Below, piece by piece: positions 21,216 to 31,461 of a stretch of DNA of 62,781 nucleotides. The DNA comes from Nonomuraea sp. MG754425 (GTDB taxonomy: Bacteria; Actinomycetota; Actinomycetes; Streptosporangiales; Streptosporangiaceae): the NCBI RefSeq assembly GCF_021699195.1, contig NZ_SSXE01000027.1, forward strand, positions 1 to 62,781, in the 5' to 3' direction. The stretch's first letter is position 1, and the number at the start of each line of letters is the position of its first letter. A model generated the notes under the pieces. That model saw nothing but the letters and a program-made list of their open reading frames with translations, did not search any database and was not told where the DNA came from. The position numbers and the translations under genes were made by a program.

Positions 21216-21809
21216 TTGATCACTATGACCGATGAGCAGCGTCAGGACTGGTTCGAGCGCGATGTCGTGCCCGTGACGTCGCAGCTTTTCGCTTCCGCCA
21301 TGCGCCTGACCCGTAACACCGCCGACGCGGAGGACCTGGTCCAGGAGACCGTGGCCAAGGCGTACACGTCCTACCACCAGTTCCGTGAGGGCACCAACCT
21401 CAAGGCGTGGCTGCACCGGATCCTCACCAACAACTTCATCAACGACTACCGCAAGAAGCAGCGCTCGCCGAAGCTGTCCGCCGCCGAGGAGATCGAGGAC
21501 TGGCAGCTTCACGCCGCCGAGTCCCACAGCTCGACGGGCCTGCGCTCGGCCGAGACCGAGGCGCTCGACCGGCTGCCCGACAGCGTCGTGATGAACGCGC
21601 TGCGTTCCCTCCCCGAGGACTTCCGCGTGGCCGTCTACCTGGCCGACGTCGAGGGGTTCGCGTACAAGGAGATCGCCGAGCGCATGGGCACGCCCATCGG
21701 CACCGTGATGTCGCGGCTGCACCGGGGCCGCCGCCAGCTCCGGGGGATGCTGGAGGAGTACGCCCGCGAGGAGGGCGCCGTGCGCCTGCCCGCGCCGCGC
21801 GCCGCCTAG
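21216..21809 (+). CDS. ECF sigma factor of the SigR/SigH (thiol-stress) group
   Basis: About 197 residues, closely resembling Streptomyces SigR: region 2 ([20 protein letters not shown] to [21 protein letters not shown]), a linker with [23 protein letters not shown], and region 4 ([44 protein letters not shown]). TTG 21216 has AAGGGGGAA 5 nt upstream; ATG 21225 is the alternative. SigR controls the disulfide-stress regulon and is normally followed by its zinc anti-sigma gene rsrA; none is present here. A terminator follows directly. Confidence 0.85.
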   Translation: MITMTDEQRQDWFERDVVPVTSQLFASAMRLTRNTADAEDLVQETVAKAYTSYHQFREGTNLKAWLHRILTNNFINDYRKKQRSPKLSAAEEIEDWQLHAAESHSSTGLRSAETEALDRLPDSVVMNALRSLPEDFRVAVYLADVEGFAYKEIAERMGTPIGTVMSRLHRGRRQLRGMLEEYAREEGAVRLPAPRAA

Positions 21810-21823
21810 GAAGCCGTCCTACA

Positions 21824-21854
21824 GAGCCCGATCCCCGGTAGGGGACTCGGGCTC
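21824..21854. terminator. Terminator between the sigma factor and the EamA gene
   Basis: GAGCCCGATCCCC, loop GGTA, GGGGACTCGGGCTC: a 13-bp stem with one bulge starting 15 nt after the sigma-factor stop. It lies between two convergent genes and could serve both. Confidence 0.7.
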
Positions 21855-21874
21855 CTGTCGTATGCGGCCGGTAA

Positions 21875-22720
21875 CTAGACGGGCTGCGCGACGGCGATCA
21901 GCGCCACCGCCGCGAGCGCGCAGGCCACGCCCGCCAGTTGCACGGCCCGCAGCCGCTCCCCGAGCACCCGGTTGGCCAGCAGCAGCGTGCTGGCCGGGTA
22001 GAGCGAGACCAGCACGGCGACCAGGCTGAGCAGGCCGTCGCGCTGCGCCAGCAGGTAGAGCACGTTCGCCGCCATGTCGAGGACGCCGGCCGCGAGGATG
22101 ATGTGCAGCGAGCCGGGGCCCGGCCTGAGCGCGCGCCGCGTCAGCAGGGCCAGCAGGACCACCGCGGACACCGACGACAACCGCGCGCCGACCAGCGGCC
22201 ACAGGCCCGCCTCGTGCGGCGCCATGGCCAGCAGGATGAAGAAGCCGCCGAACCCCGCCCCCGCGGCCAGCGCGGCGGCCAGGGACGTCAGCGAGCCCCG
22301 CCCGCCCGCGCCCCGCGGCCGCTCCTGGCTGACCAGCAGCACCGAGCCCAGCGCCAGGGCCACGCCCACCAGGGCCCAGACCTGCGGCCGCTCGCCCGTG
22401 GCCAGCCCGAACAGGACGGGCAGCGCCGCGGAGGTGACGGCGGTCGTCGGGGCCACCACCGACATGACGCCGGTGGCCAGCGACCGGTAGAACAGCACCA
22501 GCCCGGCCGCCCCCGACAGGCCCGCGGCCAGGCCCCAGGCCAGCGCCTCGTGGCCGTACGCGCCGGGCAGCAGCGGTAGCAGGCCGAGGATCAGCGCCAG
22601 CCCCGCGAGCTGCGACAGCACGACGACGGAGAACACCTGCGAGCGCCGGGTGGCCAGGCCGCCGAAGAAGTCGGCCGTGCCGTACACGATCGCGCAGGCG
22701 GTGGCCAGGATCACCGTCAC
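21875..22720 (-). CDS. EamA/DMT-superfamily transporter
   Basis: 281 residues with ten hydrophobic segments and the duplicated EamA pattern (TADFFGGLATRRSQVFSVVVLSQ near the N-terminus; VLFYRSLATGVMSVVAPTTAVTSAALPVLFG; ANVLYLLAQRDGLLSLVAVLVSLYPASTLLL). Likely a metabolite exporter in the cell membrane. It is divergent from the XRE-cupin regulator with a 92-bp AT-rich interval that holds overlapping dyads, which suggests regulation by that protein. Confidence 0.85.
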   Translation of the reverse strand: MTVILATACAIVYGTADFFGGLATRRSQVFSVVVLSQLAGLALILGLLPLLPGAYGHEALAWGLAAGLSGAAGLVLFYRSLATGVMSVVAPTTAVTSAALPVLFGLATGERPQVWALVGVALALGSVLLVSQERPRGAGGRGSLTSLAAALAAGAGFGGFFILLAMAPHEAGLWPLVGARLSSVSAVVLLALLTRRALRPGPGSLHIILAAGVLDMAANVLYLLAQRDGLLSLVAVLVSLYPASTLLLANRVLGERLRAVQLAGVACALAAVALIAVAQPV

Positions 22721-22779
22721 CGTGACGTCCTCTCTAGTTCAACACATTGCACTGTCGGTACAACATAGAGAGTACATTC

Positions 22780-22799
22780 CACTGCAAAGTGTTTTCACT
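22780..22799. promoter_or_regulatory. Overlapping dyads, candidate operator of the XRE-cupin regulator
   Basis: CACTGCAAAGTG (22780-22791) overlaps AGTGTTTTCACT (22788-22799), two short inverted repeats sharing the AGTG arm. They lie 13 nt upstream of the regulator start, in the divergent region with the EamA gene. A further TTGCACTG at 22747-22754 is related. Confidence 0.45.
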
Positions 22800-22812
22800 A
22801 GACTGCACTTCC

Positions 22813-23469
22813 ATGGAAGACCCGGAGCTGATCACCCAGGCCATCGCGAACAACGTGCGCGCCCAGCGCGCCCACCGCGGGCTGACCCTCGACGCGCTGG
22901 CCGCCCGCTCCGGGGTGAGCAGGGGCATGCTGGTGCAGGTCGAGCAGGCCCGGACGAACCCCAGCGTCTCCACGCTGACCCGGATCGCCTCGGCACTCGG
23001 CGTCACCGTGGCCCGGCTGGTCGAGGTGGCCGACGTACCGGTCGTCAGGGTGGTGGACAAGTCGGACGTGGTGACCTTCCGCCAGGGCGACGCCGAGGCA
23101 CGGCTGCTCGTGGGCGCGGACATGCCGCTGATCCTGGAGCTGTGGGACTGGCGGCTGGCCCCCGGCGAGCACCACGACGGCGACGCCCACCCGCCCGGCA
23201 CCCGGGAGATGCTCACGGTGCTGGACGGGGAGCTGACGCTCACGGTGTATGGGAAGGGTCACGTGATAGGGAAGGATGATGCCGTGCTCTTCACCGCCGA
23301 CCGCCCCCACCGTTACGCGAACCGGGGCCAGACCGCGCTCAGGTTCGTGATGGTCGTGGCCGAGCCCCACGACACCCACGACACCCACGACTCCCCGCAC
23401 TCCCTCCGATCCCTTGACCCGCAGCATGCGCAGCACTCACAGAACCCGCGTGAACCGCGTGACCAATAA
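22813..23469 (+). CDS. XRE-type regulator with C-terminal cupin domain
   Basis: 218 residues: HTH_3 at about 14-68 (VRAQRAHRGLTLDALAARSGVSRGMLVQVEQARTNPSVSTL), then a cupin sensor domain (HPPGTREMLTVLDGELTLTVYGKGHVIGKDDAVLFTADRPHRYANRG) that often binds a small metabolite. The last 35 or so residues are a histidine-rich tail (EPHDTHDTHDSPHS...) encoded partly by three 9-bp tandem repeats at 23368-23394. ATG 22813 gives the normal N-terminus. Probable local regulator of the divergent exporter. Confidence 0.88.
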   Translation: MEDPELITQAIANNVRAQRAHRGLTLDALAARSGVSRGMLVQVEQARTNPSVSTLTRIASALGVTVARLVEVADVPVVRVVDKSDVVTFRQGDAEARLLVGADMPLILELWDWRLAPGEHHDGDAHPPGTREMLTVLDGELTLTVYGKGHVIGKDDAVLFTADRPHRYANRGQTALRFVMVVAEPHDTHDTHDSPHSLRSLDPQHAQHSQNPREPRDQ

Positions 23470-23618
23470 GCACGAACGGCTCCCGGAACACCCCCCGGAG
23501 TTTCATGATTACTCCATGTCTTGGACGGCTGATGCCCGTTGCTGGGTACATCCCTTCTATGCGGTGAACGTGATCGGCGATCATCACGTGGCTGCGCGAC
23601 GTCGGCAGGGGGTGGCGG

Positions 23619-23924
23619 GTGAGTGAGGCCCGAGCGGCGACGGAGAAACTCCATGCGGAGCTTCATGGTCTGGGCGTCACCACGGCGTACGAAGTGGGCG
23701 ACGACGAGACCATCTCGGTGTGGATCGGGCTGGTCGTCCGCTATAGGGATGGCTTTTACCGTTGGCAGGAAGGCCCGGTGAAACGTCGGCATCTGGGTAC
23801 GGATCCGGTCGGATGTGCCATACGCGTGGCGCGCCGCTACCAGGAATTGCAGGCGGATGTCCCACTCTGGTGGGATGACCTGGCCAGGGAGCTGCGGGGG
23901 GCACCGGTCCAGGATTATCCGTAG
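23619..23924 (+). CDS. Hypothetical protein, 101 residues
   Basis: Small soluble protein, GTG start with GGGGG 7-12 nt upstream. Aromatic- and charge-rich: VWIGLVVRYRDGFYRWQEGPVKRRH then GCAIRVARRYQELQADVPLWWDDL. Codon use is that of a real gene. I do not recognise a family. No signal peptide or membrane segment. It lies between the XRE regulator and the deacetylase on the same strand and need not be functionally linked to either. Confidence 0.7.
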   Translation: MSEARAATEKLHAELHGLGVTTAYEVGDDETISVWIGLVVRYRDGFYRWQEGPVKRRHLGTDPVGCAIRVARRYQELQADVPLWWDDLARELRGAPVQDYP

Positions 23925-23954
23925 GCCCCCGCATGCGGCGTTTCGGGGGGAAGC

Positions 23955-24749
23955 ATGCGCGTATGGGCCCTGCCGCTGGCCCTAGTCGCCCTGGTGAGCT
24001 GCGTGACACAGTCGGTGCCGCGCCGCCAGCAGCAGTCCAGGACGTCGGTCGTGCCGTTGCGCCCGGTCGTCGTCGATCCTGCCTCACTCGCCAAACGGCT
24101 GGCGTCGATTCAGCCCGGCTGGCCGCGCAGCCGTAAGTTCGACTGCGGCCGGCTCAAGTGTGTGGCCCTGACCTTCGACGACGGTCCGGGCGAGCACACC
24201 TGGCGGCTGCTCGACATGTTGGGCAGCCGCGATGTGAAGGCCACGTTCTTCGTCGTCGGCCAGATGGTGGCGGCCGACAAGGGCGGGCACCTCGTGCGCC
24301 GCATCGTCAACGACGGTCACGAGATCGGCAACCATTCGTGGAGCCATCCGGCGCTGGCCGGGCTGCCGTTGGAGGCGGTCAGGAAGGAGCTCGAACACAC
24401 CGGGGAGATCGTGCGGCGGCTGACGGGGGTGCAGATGCGGGTCATGCGGCCCCCGTACGGATCCACCGACGACGACGTCGCGGCCGAGACCCGCCGCGAG
24501 GGCCTGGCCCAGATCCTCTGGAACGTCGACACCATGGACTGGCGCGACCGGGTCTCCGCCGTCGTGGCCAGGCGGGCCGGAAAGGCCACGCCCGGGTCGA
24601 TCGTCCTGATGCACGACATCCACCGCAGCACGGTGGACGCCGTGCCCGAGATCCTCGACACGCTCGGCAGGAAGGGCTTCACGTTCGTGACCGTGTCGGA
24701 GCTGTACGGCAAGACGCCGACCGCGGGACGGAAGTACACCGAGCGATGA
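23955..24749 (+). CDS. Polysaccharide deacetylase lipoprotein (NodB domain)
   Basis: 264 residues. An N-terminal signal with lipobox LVSC (Cys16) predicts membrane anchoring outside the cell. The NodB homology domain has all five motifs: TFDDGPG (catalytic Asp and metal Asp), NHSWSHP (metal His pair), RPPYG, a DTMDW segment and LMHDIH. It probably removes N-acetyl groups from peptidoglycan or another surface glycan. ATG 23955 is used. Confidence 0.9.
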   Translation: MRVWALPLALVALVSCVTQSVPRRQQQSRTSVVPLRPVVVDPASLAKRLASIQPGWPRSRKFDCGRLKCVALTFDDGPGEHTWRLLDMLGSRDVKATFFVVGQMVAADKGGHLVRRIVNDGHEIGNHSWSHPALAGLPLEAVRKELEHTGEIVRRLTGVQMRVMRPPYGSTDDDVAAETRREGLAQILWNVDTMDWRDRVSAVVARRAGKATPGSIVLMHDIHRSTVDAVPEILDTLGRKGFTFVTVSELYGKTPTAGRKYTER

Positions 24750-24780
24750 CCTGTCGGCGGCGCGTGGCACTCTTGTCGGC

Positions 24781-25431
24781 ATGGGTTTCACCGGCTTTCC
24801 CGACGAGGCTTTCCTGTTCTACGAAGGACTCGAGGCGGACAACTCCAAGACGTACTTCGCCCGGCACAAGCACCTCTACGAGGAGGCCGTGCGCGCGCCC
24901 ATGCTCGCGCTCACCGACGACCTGGCCGCCGAGTTCGGTCCCGCGCACCTCTTCCGGCCCTACCGGGACGTGCGCTTCTCCAAGGACAAGGCGCCCTACA
25001 AGACGCATCAGGGCGCCTTCGTCGAGGCCATGCCCGCCATCGGCCTCTATGTCGAGATCGGGGCCGAGGGGCTGTTCGTCGCGGGCGGCGTCTACTCCAC
25101 GGCCTCCGACCAGGTGGCCCGCTACCGGGCGGCCGTCGACGAGGACCTGTCGGGCAAGCCGCTGGAGTCGATCGCGGACACGCTGGCAGGCGAGGGGTAC
25201 GAGCTGCTGGGCGAGCGTCTCAAGACCCGCCCGAGGGGGTTCGCCGACGACCATCCGCGCATCGAACTGCTCCGGCACCGGTCGCTGTACGCCGGGCGGC
25301 GCTTCGAGCCCGCGGAGTGGGTGCACACGGGGCAGGCGCGGGAGCGGGTCGAGCGGGCCTGGCGGCGGTTCGGGCCGCTGGTCGAGTGGCTGTGCACGCA
25401 CGTACGGGGCAGCGAACTGCCCCGCCGCTGA
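24781..25431 (+). CDS. DUF2461 family protein
   Basis: 216 residues, matching the DUF2461/TIGR02453 family in full: GFPDEAFLFYEGLEADNSKTYFARHK, YRDVRFSKDKAPYKTHQGAF, and a C-terminal FEPAEWVHTGQARERVERAWR. The biochemical role of the family is unknown. It follows the deacetylase by 31 bp and ends at a strong hairpin facing typA. Confidence 0.88.
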   Translation: MGFTGFPDEAFLFYEGLEADNSKTYFARHKHLYEEAVRAPMLALTDDLAAEFGPAHLFRPYRDVRFSKDKAPYKTHQGAFVEAMPAIGLYVEIGAEGLFVAGGVYSTASDQVARYRAAVDEDLSGKPLESIADTLAGEGYELLGERLKTRPRGFADDHPRIELLRHRSLYAGRRFEPAEWVHTGQARERVERAWRRFGPLVEWLCTHVRGSELPRR

Positions 25432-25446
25432 CCCTCCACGACGGTC

Positions 25447-25483
25447 GCCGCGCTCCGCCCGCGGAAGGCGGGCGAGGCGCGGC
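25447..25483. terminator. Bidirectional hairpin between DUF2461 and typA
   Basis: GCCGCGCTCCGCCCGC and GGCGGGCGAGGCGCGGC form a stem of about 15 bp with a single mismatch. It sits in the 69-nt gap between two convergent genes. Confidence 0.65.
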
Positions 25484-25500
25484 CCCGCGGGAGAGCTCGG

Positions 25501-27351
<1,851 letters not shown>

Positions 27352-27646
27352 GATGACGTCTCGCTCTGTGTCGTGGGGGCGGCCGCGCGAAGTCGCGACC
27401 CTCTAAGTCTAGTTGATCCCCTCTGATGGCAGGAGCGGGACGAGGTGGCGGTGTGCGTACAGGCGGGCGTCCGCGCCGTTACGGTGGGGAGTCGCGCCGG
27501 AGGGGAGACGCGAACGACAGAGCGACGCCGACGGGCGTCCCGGCCGGCGACGTCGTTCATTGTCGGCTTTCGCGGGGGCTTGTTCGAGCACCTGCGGACG
27601 GGCCGCGTCCGGAATGCGGTCCTACCAGATGGATCATGGGTTCACC
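27352..27646. other. Long intergenic region upstream of typA and the first ANL-like gene
   Basis: The 357 nt between the divergent typA and ANL-like genes carry no convincing gene. Several short frames exist but look random. The last 62 nt form the promoter described separately; the rest presumably holds the typA promoter, whose elements I could not identify. Confidence 0.5.
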
Positions 27647-27711
27647 TACATAGGGGGTTGCACAATTGTGCGCATGGCAATCTTGGTCGGGGTACCTAGA
27701 TTGACGGCATG
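27647..27711 (+). promoter_or_regulatory. Promoter P1: 12-bp direct repeat, leaderless start
   Basis: Half-sites TACATA (27647) and TGCACA (27659) are 12 bp apart. GCATGG follows (ATG 27 bp after the first half-site), then the -10 box TAGATT (27697-27702) and, 6 nt later, the ATG at 27709, so the transcript is predicted to be leaderless. The second half-site overlaps a perfect 12-bp palindrome, GCACAATTGTGC (27660-27671). The arrangement recurs at 30932, 47863 and 48120. Confidence 0.7.
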
Positions 27712-28452
27712 ACCTGGACAGAGCTCGTGATGGCGGCGGCACCGATGCAGGGCGAACAGCCGGCGGTGAGTGACGTCCGGACCGACGAGGTGCTGTCCTA
27801 CACGGCCTTCTCCAGACGGGTCACCCGCGCCGCCGCGGGACTGCGCGCCCAGGGCCTGCGCTACGGCGACCAGGTGATCGTCAACGTCCCGCTCGGCGCC
27901 ACCCTGCCCGTGGCCGTGCACGCCGTCGCCTGGGCGGGTGGGGTGGCGGTGCTCGCGTCCACCGGCTCCGCCCGCATGATGATCACCCAGGAGCACTACG
28001 ACCCCGTCGCCGTGAAGGCCGACCAGGTCTTCTCCTTCCGCCCCACGCCGGGGGCCAGGCCGTTCACCGACCTGCTCGGCTCGGGCACGGTCGAGTTCGG
28101 GCCGCTGGCCGGGCCCGCGCTCACCCTCGACGGCCTGCGGGTCTTCGACAACACCGACCTGGCGACCGACCTGCGCAGGCTGGCCACCCGCCTCGTGGTC
28201 GGCAAGGACGACGTCGTGATCAGCGCGGTGAGCGAGCCGTTCCGGGGGCTGCGGGTGATCGATTTAGCGATGACGGCCGGCGCCCACGTCGTGGTCGCCC
28301 ACGAACCGAGCCTCATCGGCTGCCGGGTGCTGGCCCAGGAGCGGCGGGCCACCCTGGTCGTGGCGCCGTACGACCTGGCCAGAAGGCTGCTCGGCGATCC
28401 CACCCTGCGTGTCGTCGACGAAAGGGCGGTCGTGAGCTCGCTTGGCCTGTGA
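27709..28452 (+). CDS. ANL-superfamily pseudoenzyme fragment 1 (truncated acyl-CoA synthetase-like)
   Basis: 247 residues with the N-terminal fold of AMP-forming acyl-CoA synthetases: LSYTAFSRRVTRAAAGLRAQGLRYGDQVIVNVPLG then AVHAVAWAGGVAV. The A4-like strand-helix (DDVVISAVSEPFRGLRVIDLAMTAGAHVVV) is kept, but the adenylate-binding P-loop (usual form T/S-SGTTGxPKG) is missing from between these regions, as is everything after it: no YGxTE, no YxTGD, no C-terminal domain with the catalytic Lys. It should not adenylate. It may bind a ligand or partner. A STAND-LuxR gene follows after 52 bp, probably in the same transcript. Confidence 0.72.
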   Translation: MTWTELVMAAAPMQGEQPAVSDVRTDEVLSYTAFSRRVTRAAAGLRAQGLRYGDQVIVNVPLGATLPVAVHAVAWAGGVAVLASTGSARMMITQEHYDPVAVKADQVFSFRPTPGARPFTDLLGSGTVEFGPLAGPALTLDGLRVFDNTDLATDLRRLATRLVVGKDDVVISAVSEPFRGLRVIDLAMTAGAHVVVAHEPSLIGCRVLAQERRATLVVAPYDLARRLLGDPTLRVVDERAVVSSLGL

Positions 28453-28504
28453 AAAGTGCGACACTGTGGGAGAGTGTGATCCTTCCGCGACGCAGGGTGA
28501 GCAC

Positions 28505-30919
28505 ATGCCAACTTCCCCCCGGCACAACCTTCCGGCCGAGCCCAACCGGTTCGTGGGCCGCGAGCGCGATCTGGATGACCTGCACGACCTGTTCGACGAG
28601 ACGCGTGTGGTGACGCTCTGCGGGGTCGGCGGAATCGGCAAGACCCGGCTGGCCCTCCAGGTGGCGGCCGGGCTGCTGCCGGCCTTCCCCGACGGCGTCT
28701 GGGTGGTGGAACTGGCCAGGTGCACCCGTGCCGAACTGGTCGAGCAGGAGGTCGCCCGGGTGCTGGGCGTACGCGAGGAGAGCACCAGGCCGCTGCTCGA
28801 CACCATGATCGCCCGGCTGCGCGACCAGCACTGCCTGCTGGTGCTCGACAACTGCGAACACCTGGTGGACAAGTGCGCCGAGGTCGCCGCGGCGCTGGTC
28901 GCGGCCTGCCCGTCGCTGCGCATCCTGGCCACCAGCAGGGAGCCGCTGCGCATCGCCAGCGAGCTGATCTGGCGGGTGCCGCCGCTCGACCTGCCCGACC
29001 CGGCCACCCCCGACGCCGAGTCCGTGCAGCTCTTCATGGACCGCGCGACGGCCGCGGGCACCCGGCTCGGGCCCGAGAGCCTGCCCGACGTGGTGCGCCT
29101 GTGCCGGGCGCTCGACGGGCTGCCGCTGGCCCTGGAGCTGGCCGCGGCCCGTACCAGCCTGCTCAGCCCCGGGCAGATCGCCGACCGCATCGACGACCGG
29201 TTCTCGCTGCTCACCACCGGCGGACGTACCGCGCCGCCGCGTCAGCGCACGCTGCTGGCGGCGGTCGAGTGGAGTTACGACCTGCTGTCGGCCAAGGAAC
29301 AGGTGTTGTTGCGGCGGCTGTCGGTGTTCGCCGGTGATTTCGATCTCGAACTGGCCGAGCAGATCTGCGCCGAGCGGCCCATCCCGCCGAGCGAGATCGT
29401 CGATCTGCTCGGCGGCCTGGTGGACAAGTCCCTCGTGCTGTGCGACGAGAGCCGCAGGCGCTACTGGCTGCTGGAGACCATCAAGCGCTACGCCGTCGAG
29501 CGCCTCGAACAGGCCGGCGAGCGCGAGGTGCTGCGCGAGCGGCACCTCGACGTGCTGTGCGATCTGCAGGAGCGGCACTTCAGGGCCGAGATGATGCTGC
29601 CGGACGTGCCGTGGCCGCGACGGCTGGAGGCGCTGACCGCGAGCCGGAGCCTCGTTGACGACCAGCGGGTGGCGCTCGACTGGGCGGTCGAGTCCGGCGA
29701 CGTGATCCAGGGGCTGCGGTTGTGCCGCACCAGCACGGGGCTGCTGCCGCTGGGGGGCAACCTGACGGAGATCGTCGGCTGGGTGGAGCGGCTGTTGTCG
29801 CTCGACCCGGGAGAGGCGGGCGACGACCAGATCGCGCACGCCAAGGCGTACCTCGCCTACGGGCTGGAGGCGCGCGACGAGCTGAGCCGGTCGCTGGAGG
29901 TGGCCGAGGAGAGCCTGGCCGGGATGGCGCCGGGCAACGTGTTCCCGCGCTGCGTCATGCACAGCCTCGTGGTCATCGTGCTGCTGCGGATGGGCCGCTT
30001 CGACGACGCGCTGCACCACGCCGAGGAGGGCCTGGCGCTGGCCGTCGGGTCCGGCGACACCTGGAACCAGGCGGCGGGGCTGCTCGGCCTGTCGGCGGTG
30101 GCGCTGACCCGCGGCCGGTTGCGCGAGGCGCAGCGGCACGGCGAGGAGGCGCTCGCGCGGGCCCGCGAGCACGGCCACCGCTGGCTGATGGCCAGGACGG
30201 CCGCCCAACTCGGCGCGGTGGCCGAGGCCCGCGGCGACCTGACGACCGCCAAGGCCCAGTACGAGATGGCCGTGCCCTGGCTGCGCGAGCTGGGCAGCGA
30301 TCTCGACCTGGCGCGCTGCCTGGCCAGGATCGGCCGGGTGGCGGCGATGCTGCACGAGTTCGGCACCGCGCGGGAGCGGCTGGCCGCGAGCCTTTCGCTC
30401 GGGCGGGCCACCGGGCAGCGCCAGGGCGTGGCCCGCTGCCTGGTGGGGCTGTCGGTGCTGGCCGAGGCCGAGGGCGACCTGGAGGGCGCGGTGCTGAGCG
30501 CGGCGGCGGCGGCCGGGTTGCGCGAGTCGATCGGGCAACATTCGGCCACCACCAGGATCGAGGAACTGCTCGTACGGGCCCGTACGAAACTGGGCGAGGG
30601 CCGGACGACCTCGCTGTGGTCGCGGGGCCGGGCGATGAGCCCCGACGACGCCGCCCGGCACGTCCTGGAGGGCGCGCGGCTCACGGCGAAGGCGCCGGTG
30701 ACGGCCGAACCGGTCAAGCGCTCGCTGCTGACCGCGCGCGAGAAGGAGATCGCCGGGCTGCTCACCCGGGGGTTGTCCAACCGGGCCATCGCCGAGGAAC
30801 TGGTGATCAGCCCCGCGACGGTCGCGCGGCACATCGCCAACATCATGGAGAAGCTCGGCTACACCTCACGGGCGCAGATCGCGGTCTGGGCCGCCGAGCA
30901 TCCGGGGGACGGCCGGTAG
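28505..30919 (+). CDS. STAND/NB-ARC-TPR-LuxR transcriptional regulator 1
   Basis: 804 residues. After NLPAEPNRFVGRERDL comes an NB-ARC-type ATPase: P-loop GVGGIGKT (40-47), Walker B CLLVLDNCEH, ATSREPL, GLPLALELAAARTSLL and a winged-helix segment ending VDKSLVL. A TPR-like helical region follows (about 380-720). The C-terminal LuxR HTH is LTAREKEIAGLLTRGLSNRAI then ISPATVARHIANIMEKLGY. Such proteins are ATP-driven switches that oligomerise on ligand binding. ATG 28505 has AGGGTGA upstream. No SARP domain. It lies immediately downstream of ANL-like gene 1, and 13 nt after its stop begins promoter P2. Confidence 0.88.
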   Translation: MPTSPRHNLPAEPNRFVGRERDLDDLHDLFDETRVVTLCGVGGIGKTRLALQVAAGLLPAFPDGVWVVELARCTRAELVEQEVARVLGVREESTRPLLDTMIARLRDQHCLLVLDNCEHLVDKCAEVAAALVAACPSLRILATSREPLRIASELIWRVPPLDLPDPATPDAESVQLFMDRATAAGTRLGPESLPDVVRLCRALDGLPLALELAAARTSLLSPGQIADRIDDRFSLLTTGGRTAPPRQRTLLAAVEWSYDLLSAKEQVLLRRLSVFAGDFDLELAEQICAERPIPPSEIVDLLGGLVDKSLVLCDESRRRYWLLETIKRYAVERLEQAGEREVLRERHLDVLCDLQERHFRAEMMLPDVPWPRRLEALTASRSLVDDQRVALDWAVESGDVIQGLRLCRTSTGLLPLGGNLTEIVGWVERLLSLDPGEAGDDQIAHAKAYLAYGLEARDELSRSLEVAEESLAGMAPGNVFPRCVMHSLVVIVLLRMGRFDDALHHAEEGLALAVGSGDTWNQAAGLLGLSAVALTRGRLREAQRHGEEALARAREHGHRWLMARTAAQLGAVAEARGDLTTAKAQYEMAVPWLRELGSDLDLARCLARIGRVAAMLHEFGTARERLAASLSLGRATGQRQGVARCLVGLSVLAEAEGDLEGAVLSAAAAAGLRESIGQHSATTRIEELLVRARTKLGEGRTTSLWSRGRAMSPDDAARHVLEGARLTAKAPVTAEPVKRSLLTAREKEIAGLLTRGLSNRAIAEELVISPATVARHIANIMEKLGYTSRAQIAVWAAEHPGDGR

Positions 30920-30931
30920 CCTTCGCGCTTC

Positions 30932-30997
30932 TGCATAGGGATCTGCATATTCCGCCCCATGTGTGCACGAGATGCCCTCCCTACGGTGGGCGACATG
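30932..30997 (+). promoter_or_regulatory. Promoter P2: 12-bp direct repeat, leaderless start
   Basis: TGCATA (30932) and TGCATA (30944), a perfect 6-bp direct repeat at 12-bp spacing. CCATGTG has its ATG 27 bp after the first half-site; the -10 box TACGGT is at 30982-30987, and the ATG at 30995 follows after 7 nt. Layout as in P1. Confidence 0.72.
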
Positions 30998-31375
30998 GAT
31001 GAGCGCATCGTGATGGTGGACTCGGGCACGGGCCTGAAGCTCACCGAGGAGCAACTGGACGAGCGGTCCGCCGTGGCGACCGTCCAGTTGCGGCGCAGGG
31101 GAGTGCGCGTCGGAGACACCGTGCTCATCTGCCTGCCCGTGGGGACCGACCTGCTGGTGTCGACGAACGCGGTGATCGCCGCGGGCGGCGTCGTCTGGTT
31201 CCTGCCACCCGATCTCGACACGGCCACGTTGCGGGACCGGATCCAGGAGAGCGACGCCCGGGTGATGATCTCGACCATCCGCCGGGCCCTCGACGCGGCC
31301 GACGAGTCACGGGTGCGGATCATCGTGGGCCTCGCAGACCTCAGCGCCTCACATTCGTATCCGACCGGTTGCTGA
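30995..31375 (+). CDS. ANL-superfamily pseudoenzyme fragment 2
   Basis: 126 residues covering only the first N-terminal subdomain of an AMP-forming ligase: GLKLTEEQLDERSAVATVQLRRRGVRVGDTVLICLPVGTDLLVSTNAVIAAGGVVWFLPPDLDTATLRDRIQESDARVMIST. All catalytic motifs (A3 P-loop onward) are absent. The stop is clean and the codon bias normal. ATG 30995 is chosen because it sits 7 nt after a TACGGT -10 box; an in-frame ATG exists at 30959. A STAND-LuxR gene follows after 86 bp. Confidence 0.7.
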   Translation: MDERIVMVDSGTGLKLTEEQLDERSAVATVQLRRRGVRVGDTVLICLPVGTDLLVSTNAVIAAGGVVWFLPPDLDTATLRDRIQESDARVMISTIRRALDAADESRVRIIVGLADLSASHSYPTGC

Positions 31376-31461
31376 CTATGCACGCAAAGTGATCGCATCG
31401 CCCTCCGTCCCGGGGGAGACTTAGCGCGAAAACGAGCCTCCGCGACCAGGTTGGGCCCGAC

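Noticed and set aside
23368..23394. Short tandem repeat as a CRISPR or mobile-element remnant
   Set aside because: Repeats are 9 bp, contiguous and in frame inside a coding region, with no spacers.
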